A stretch of 64,000 bases of DNA from Paraburkholderia bryophila. Its GTDB lineage: Bacteria; Pseudomonadota; Gammaproteobacteria; Burkholderiales; Burkholderiaceae. This document shows positions 61,167 through 64,000 of this stretch, one piece after another (the stretch's first letter is position 1; each line of letters begins with the position of its first letter). Position numbers and translations under genes: made by a program. Location: positions 1,488,001-1,552,000 of the forward strand of contig NZ_JACCAS010000002.1 in assembly GCF_013409255.1 (NCBI RefSeq), written 5' to 3'. The notes under the pieces were generated by a model, which saw nothing but the letters and a program-made list of their open reading frames with translations, was not told where the DNA came from and ran no database searches.

Positions 61167-63329
61167 ATGACATCAACTAGCCGTCGCCGTTTCCTGCAGA
61201 CCGTCGCTTCATCCGCCGGCGCTGCTGCCGCGCTGACCGCGCTGCCCGAGTCGATTCGCAACGCCCTGGCCGTACCCGCGTTTTCGCGTACCGGTACGAT
61301 CCGCGACGTCGAGCACATTGTCGTGTTCATGCAGGAGAACCGTTCGTTCGACCACTATTTCGGCCATTTGCGCGGCGTGCGTGGCTACAACGACCGCTTC
61401 CCGATTCCGCTGCCGGGCGGCAAACCGGTGTGGTATCAACCGTCGAAGGAAGACCCCACGCAACCGGTGCTGCCGTTCCATCTGAACACGGCGACCACCA
61501 GCGCGCAATGCGTCGGCGATCTCGATCACACCTGGTACAAGACTCACGCCGCGATCGACGGCGGCCGCTACGACCAGTGGCCGGCCAACAAGACCGATAT
61601 GACGATGGGTTATCACCTGCGCAGCGACATTCCGTTTCACTACGCGCTGGCCGATGCCTTCACCATTTGCGACGCGTACTTCTGCTCGCTGCCGGGACCG
61701 ACGCACCCGAACCGCGCGTATCTGATGAGCGGCATGGTCGACCCGAGCGGCACGCTGGGCGGCCCGCTGCTCGACAACAACGATTTCGTCGACGGCGACG
61801 GTCCGCCGAATTACCAGTTGCTGTCGTGGACCACGTATCCGGAGCGCCTGCAAGCCGCGGGGATTTCGTGGCAGGTGTATCAGCAAGGGCTGACCGGCGC
61901 CGACCCGTTGAACGGCAATTACGGCACCAACGTCCTGCAGAATTTCACGAACTTCATCAACGCGCAACCGGGTTCGCCATTGTTTGAGCGCGCGCAAACC
62001 GTGCGCACCATCGACGATCTGAAGGCCGATGTGATGGCGAACCAGTTGCCGCAAGTGTCGTGGTTGTGCCCGCCGGCCGCGTACTCCGAACACCCGAGCT
62101 ATACGCCGGCCTATGGCGCCGAATACACGTCGCAGATTCTGGATGCGCTGACATCGAATCCCGAGGTGTGGAGCAAGACCGTGCTGTTCATCATGTACGA
62201 CGAGAACGACGGCTTCTTCGATCACCTCGTGCCGCCGCAACCCGCGACGACGCCTGCGCAAGGGCAATCGACGGTCAGCACCGACGGCGAAATTCACAAC
62301 GTGGTCAATCCGCAGCGCGGCGGCAGCTATACGGCGGATGGCTTGCCGTACGGCCTCGGCCCGCGTGTGCCGATGACGATCGTGTCGCCGTGGAGCAAGG
62401 GCGGGTTTGTGTGTTCGCAGGTGTTCGATCACACGTCCGTGATTCGCTTTATCGAGGCACGTTTTGGGGTGTACGAGCCGAATATCACGGCGTGGCGTCG
62501 TGCGGTGTGCGGCGATTTGACGACCGCGTTCGACTTCCGCACGCCGGATTCGAAAGTGCCGCCGTTACCGGATACGAGCAACTACAAGAGCGTTGCAGAC
62601 AACCAGTGCGCGACGCAGCCGAAGCCGACGGTGCCCGCGACGCCGCGTGCAATCGATCCGCAGGAAAGCGGCATTCGTTTCGCGCGGGCATTGCCGTATG
62701 AGCTGCATGTGAATGGTCATGCGGACGTAAAGCAGAACACGTTCGAGATTTCGATCGGCAATACCGGCGACCAGGGCGCGCATTTCTATGTGTACGGGAC
62801 GAATCGCACGGATGGTCCGTGGCGTTATACGGTTGAAGCGGGTAAGTCGCTGAAGGAGACCTTCGATCTGACGACGACGAGCGGTGTGTACGCGTTCGAA
62901 GTGTTCGGGCCGAATGGTTTTGTGCGCAAGTTTGCGGGGAATACGCAGTTGACGGTCGCGCAAACGTCGGCGGCTTCGCAGGTGGCGGGCTGGGGTGGGC
63001 ATGAGAAGCCCGCGCATCCTGAGGTAAAAGTGCAGTACGACGTGGCCAATGGGAATGTGTTCTTGAAGTTCAGTAACAGCGGGGGTGGGTTTGCGCGGTT
63101 GACGGTGACGGATAACGCGTATGGTGCGCGGACGCGTCCGGTGTTCGTGCCGGCTGGCGCGCATATCGAAGAGGCGTGGGTGCTGGCTTCGAGTCATCAC
63201 TGGTATGACCTGACGGTGACGAGTAATGACGACGCCAGTTTTTCGCGTCGTCTGGCAGGGCATGTTGAGAATGGGCGGCCGAGTATTAGCGATCCGGCGG
63301 CAGTGGCGCCAGTTTTGGTAGGGATTTGA
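61167..63329 (+). CDS. plcN: Phosphocholine-specific phospholipase C (PlcN/PlcH type), Tat-exported
   Basis: 720 residues. Tat signal T-S-R-R-R-F-L-Q-T-V (about 4-13), then phosphoesterase core with VFMQENRSFDHYFGHLRGVRGYNDRF (about 53-78, active-site region), DENDGFFDHLVPPQPATTP, and the two C-terminal DUF756 beta domains (about 500-720). Hydrolyses phosphatidylcholine or related lipids to phosphocholine and diacylglycerol; released through Tat in folded form. Acts on eukaryotic or phosphate-storage lipids; often phosphate-regulated, though no Pho box was identified. Confidence 0.9.
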   Translation: MTSTSRRRFLQTVASSAGAAAALTALPESIRNALAVPAFSRTGTIRDVEHIVVFMQENRSFDHYFGHLRGVRGYNDRFPIPLPGGKPVWYQPSKEDPTQPVLPFHLNTATTSAQCVGDLDHTWYKTHAAIDGGRYDQWPANKTDMTMGYHLRSDIPFHYALADAFTICDAYFCSLPGPTHPNRAYLMSGMVDPSGTLGGPLLDNNDFVDGDGPPNYQLLSWTTYPERLQAAGISWQVYQQGLTGADPLNGNYGTNVLQNFTNFINAQPGSPLFERAQTVRTIDDLKADVMANQLPQVSWLCPPAAYSEHPSYTPAYGAEYTSQILDALTSNPEVWSKTVLFIMYDENDGFFDHLVPPQPATTPAQGQSTVSTDGEIHNVVNPQRGGSYTADGLPYGLGPRVPMTIVSPWSKGGFVCSQVFDHTSVIRFIEARFGVYEPNITAWRRAVCGDLTTAFDFRTPDSKVPPLPDTSNYKSVADNQCATQPKPTVPATPRAIDPQESGIRFARALPYELHVNGHADVKQNTFEISIGNTGDQGAHFYVYGTNRTDGPWRYTVEAGKSLKETFDLTTTSGVYAFEVFGPNGFVRKFAGNTQLTVAQTSAASQVAGWGGHEKPAHPEVKVQYDVANGNVFLKFSNSGGGFARLTVTDNAYGARTRPVFVPAGAHIEEAWVLASSHHWYDLTVTSNDDASFSRRLAGHVENGRPSISDPAAVAPVLVGI

Positions 63330-63413
63330 GGGGGTTCGGTCTAGCTTGTGTCGGTAGCAGGTGAGGAAAAAGGCGCGGATTGTTCGCGTCTTTCTCCTTG
63401 TGCTTTCCGGCGG

Positions 63414-63929
63414 CTACGGTCCGACCCGGAAGCGCTCCGGCGGTTTCATGAAATACGGGTAGAACTTCCGGGCGCACTCCATTATGTCTGGCGGCCCATA
63501 GAACACGCCGGTGCCCCATGATCGATCACCGAAGGCGATCCAATCGCCTGTCATGGGCATCACGACGTAGTACTCGGAATTGACTCCGAGCGCGTCGGCA
63601 AGACTGTCCCCGGGATCCTTCAGCAAGAACTCAAAGAACTCGTCGTCGGTGTGCTCCGCTCGATGAATGAACCCAGGGTACTTTCCAAAATGAAAATGAA
63701 AATAGCTGAACGGGTCAGGCTTCAAGACCAGCGTGGCAAAGTCATGTGATCCATCGACGGTAAGTAGATGCCGGATGAGCTCGTAGAACTTCTGCGTCTG
63801 TAGGTCGATCGAGTCGAAATAGAGCAGGTCTGTGAGGGGTATGCAACGAAGCATGTGGAAACCTGCTGTGGCGCGTTCCCAAAGCGGCATGAACTCTGAA
63901 TGCTCGTGGATGAAGTCGATTTTGGTCAT
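63414..63929 (-). CDS. Hypothetical protein, possibly an immunity protein
   Basis: 171 residues, soluble, aromatic- and acidic-rich (YFHFHFGKYPGFIHRAEHTDDEFFEFLLKD). ATG 63929 overlaps the stop of an upstream frame on the same strand (ATGA), suggesting translational coupling to a gene outside the window. This arrangement and composition are like toxin-immunity pairs, but I recognise no specific family, so this remains a guess. Confidence 0.6.
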   Translation of the reverse strand: MTKIDFIHEHSEFMPLWERATAGFHMLRCIPLTDLLYFDSIDLQTQKFYELIRHLLTVDGSHDFATLVLKPDPFSYFHFHFGKYPGFIHRAEHTDDEFFEFLLKDPGDSLADALGVNSEYYVVMPMTGDWIAFGDRSWGTGVFYGPPDIMECARKFYPYFMKPPERFRVGP

Positions 63930-64000
63930 TTCGGCAGTCGAATTTTGAGGGTAGGACGCTGCGCGCCAAGAGGGACAAAATCGGCGGTCGGCGATCCCGC
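63926..64000 (-). CDS. C-terminal tail of an off-window protein, coupled to the gene at 63414
   Basis: The last 24 codons of a minus-strand frame, from the window edge to TGA at 63926-63928, overlapping the start of the gene at 63929 by 4 bases. Ends with L-K-I-R-L-P-K. Too short to identify. Another frame here is also open, but only this one gives the classic ATGA junction. Confidence 0.5.
   Translation of the reverse strand, partial: AGSPTADFVPLGAQRPTLKIRLPK

Overview
The window is GC-rich, densely coding chromosomal DNA of a betaproteobacterium of the Paraburkholderia/Burkholderia type. This rests on protein resemblance, codon use and gene families (MocR and LysR/AraC regulator density, Fiu-PiuC-PepSY iron genes, DUF1488, XapX, phosphocholine-specific phospholipase C); no rRNA or marker search was possible. 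I saw no tRNA or rRNA gene, insertion sequence, prophage or CRISPR array.

Layout. 1-7158: a co-directional catabolic cluster holding the tail of an unidentified protein, a UbiD-type decarboxylase overlapping its UbiX flavin prenyltransferase, a CobW-type metal GTPase, an NCS2 nucleobase permease, an 8-oxoguanine-deaminase-like amidohydrolase, and a single-cysteine relative of arylmalonate decarboxylase/maleate isomerase. Together they look like uptake, deamination and decarboxylation of a carboxylated aromatic or heterocycle. 7459-13479: DUF3050 protein, divergent EamA exporter and AraC regulator, a second threonyl-tRNA synthetase without N-terminal editing domains behind a Thr-codon attenuator, a GNAT enzyme, and a frameshifted isochorismatase-family gene. 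13706-22571: MocR, LysR and AraC regulators, three GNAT/membrane/transporter neighbours, a quinone oxidoreductase and small membrane proteins. 22791-26226: methyltransferase and an ECF42-type sigma operon with two YCII proteins and a VOC protein. 26526-31273: large lipoprotein, divergent nitrilase/LysR pair, two small unknown genes.

31760-41787: PlsC acyltransferase, fasciclin and small exported proteins, a PAS-GGDEF-EAL protein, a Lys/Ala-rich protein with a basic C-terminal domain, an 876-base region with no gene but a strong minus-strand terminator, DUF1488, GNAT, DOPA-dioxygenase-like and HiPIP genes. 41911-46839: a 1642-residue hybrid kinase with two kinase cores and three receiver domains. 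47172-51000: an iron operon (TonB-dependent receptor, PiuC hydroxylase, PepSY protein) behind a Fur-box-like palindrome. 52935-60555: a minus-strand carbohydrate block (debranching enzyme, GH63-like glucosidase, glucose-6-phosphate dehydrogenase, polyphosphate glucokinase) that would carry glucan to 6-phosphogluconolactone. 60766-64000: small lipoprotein, Tat-exported phospholipase C, and a translationally coupled pair running off the right edge.

The most notable item is the attenuator at 11674-11818: a 28-codon leader ORF with six consecutive Thr codons, whose codons can form a hairpin that competes with an antiterminator, followed by a 12-bp GC terminator stem, all upstream of the editing-less ThrRS gene. 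Second are the single-cysteine decarboxylase-like enzyme inside the UbiD/UbiX cluster and the orphan terminator at 39139-39171.
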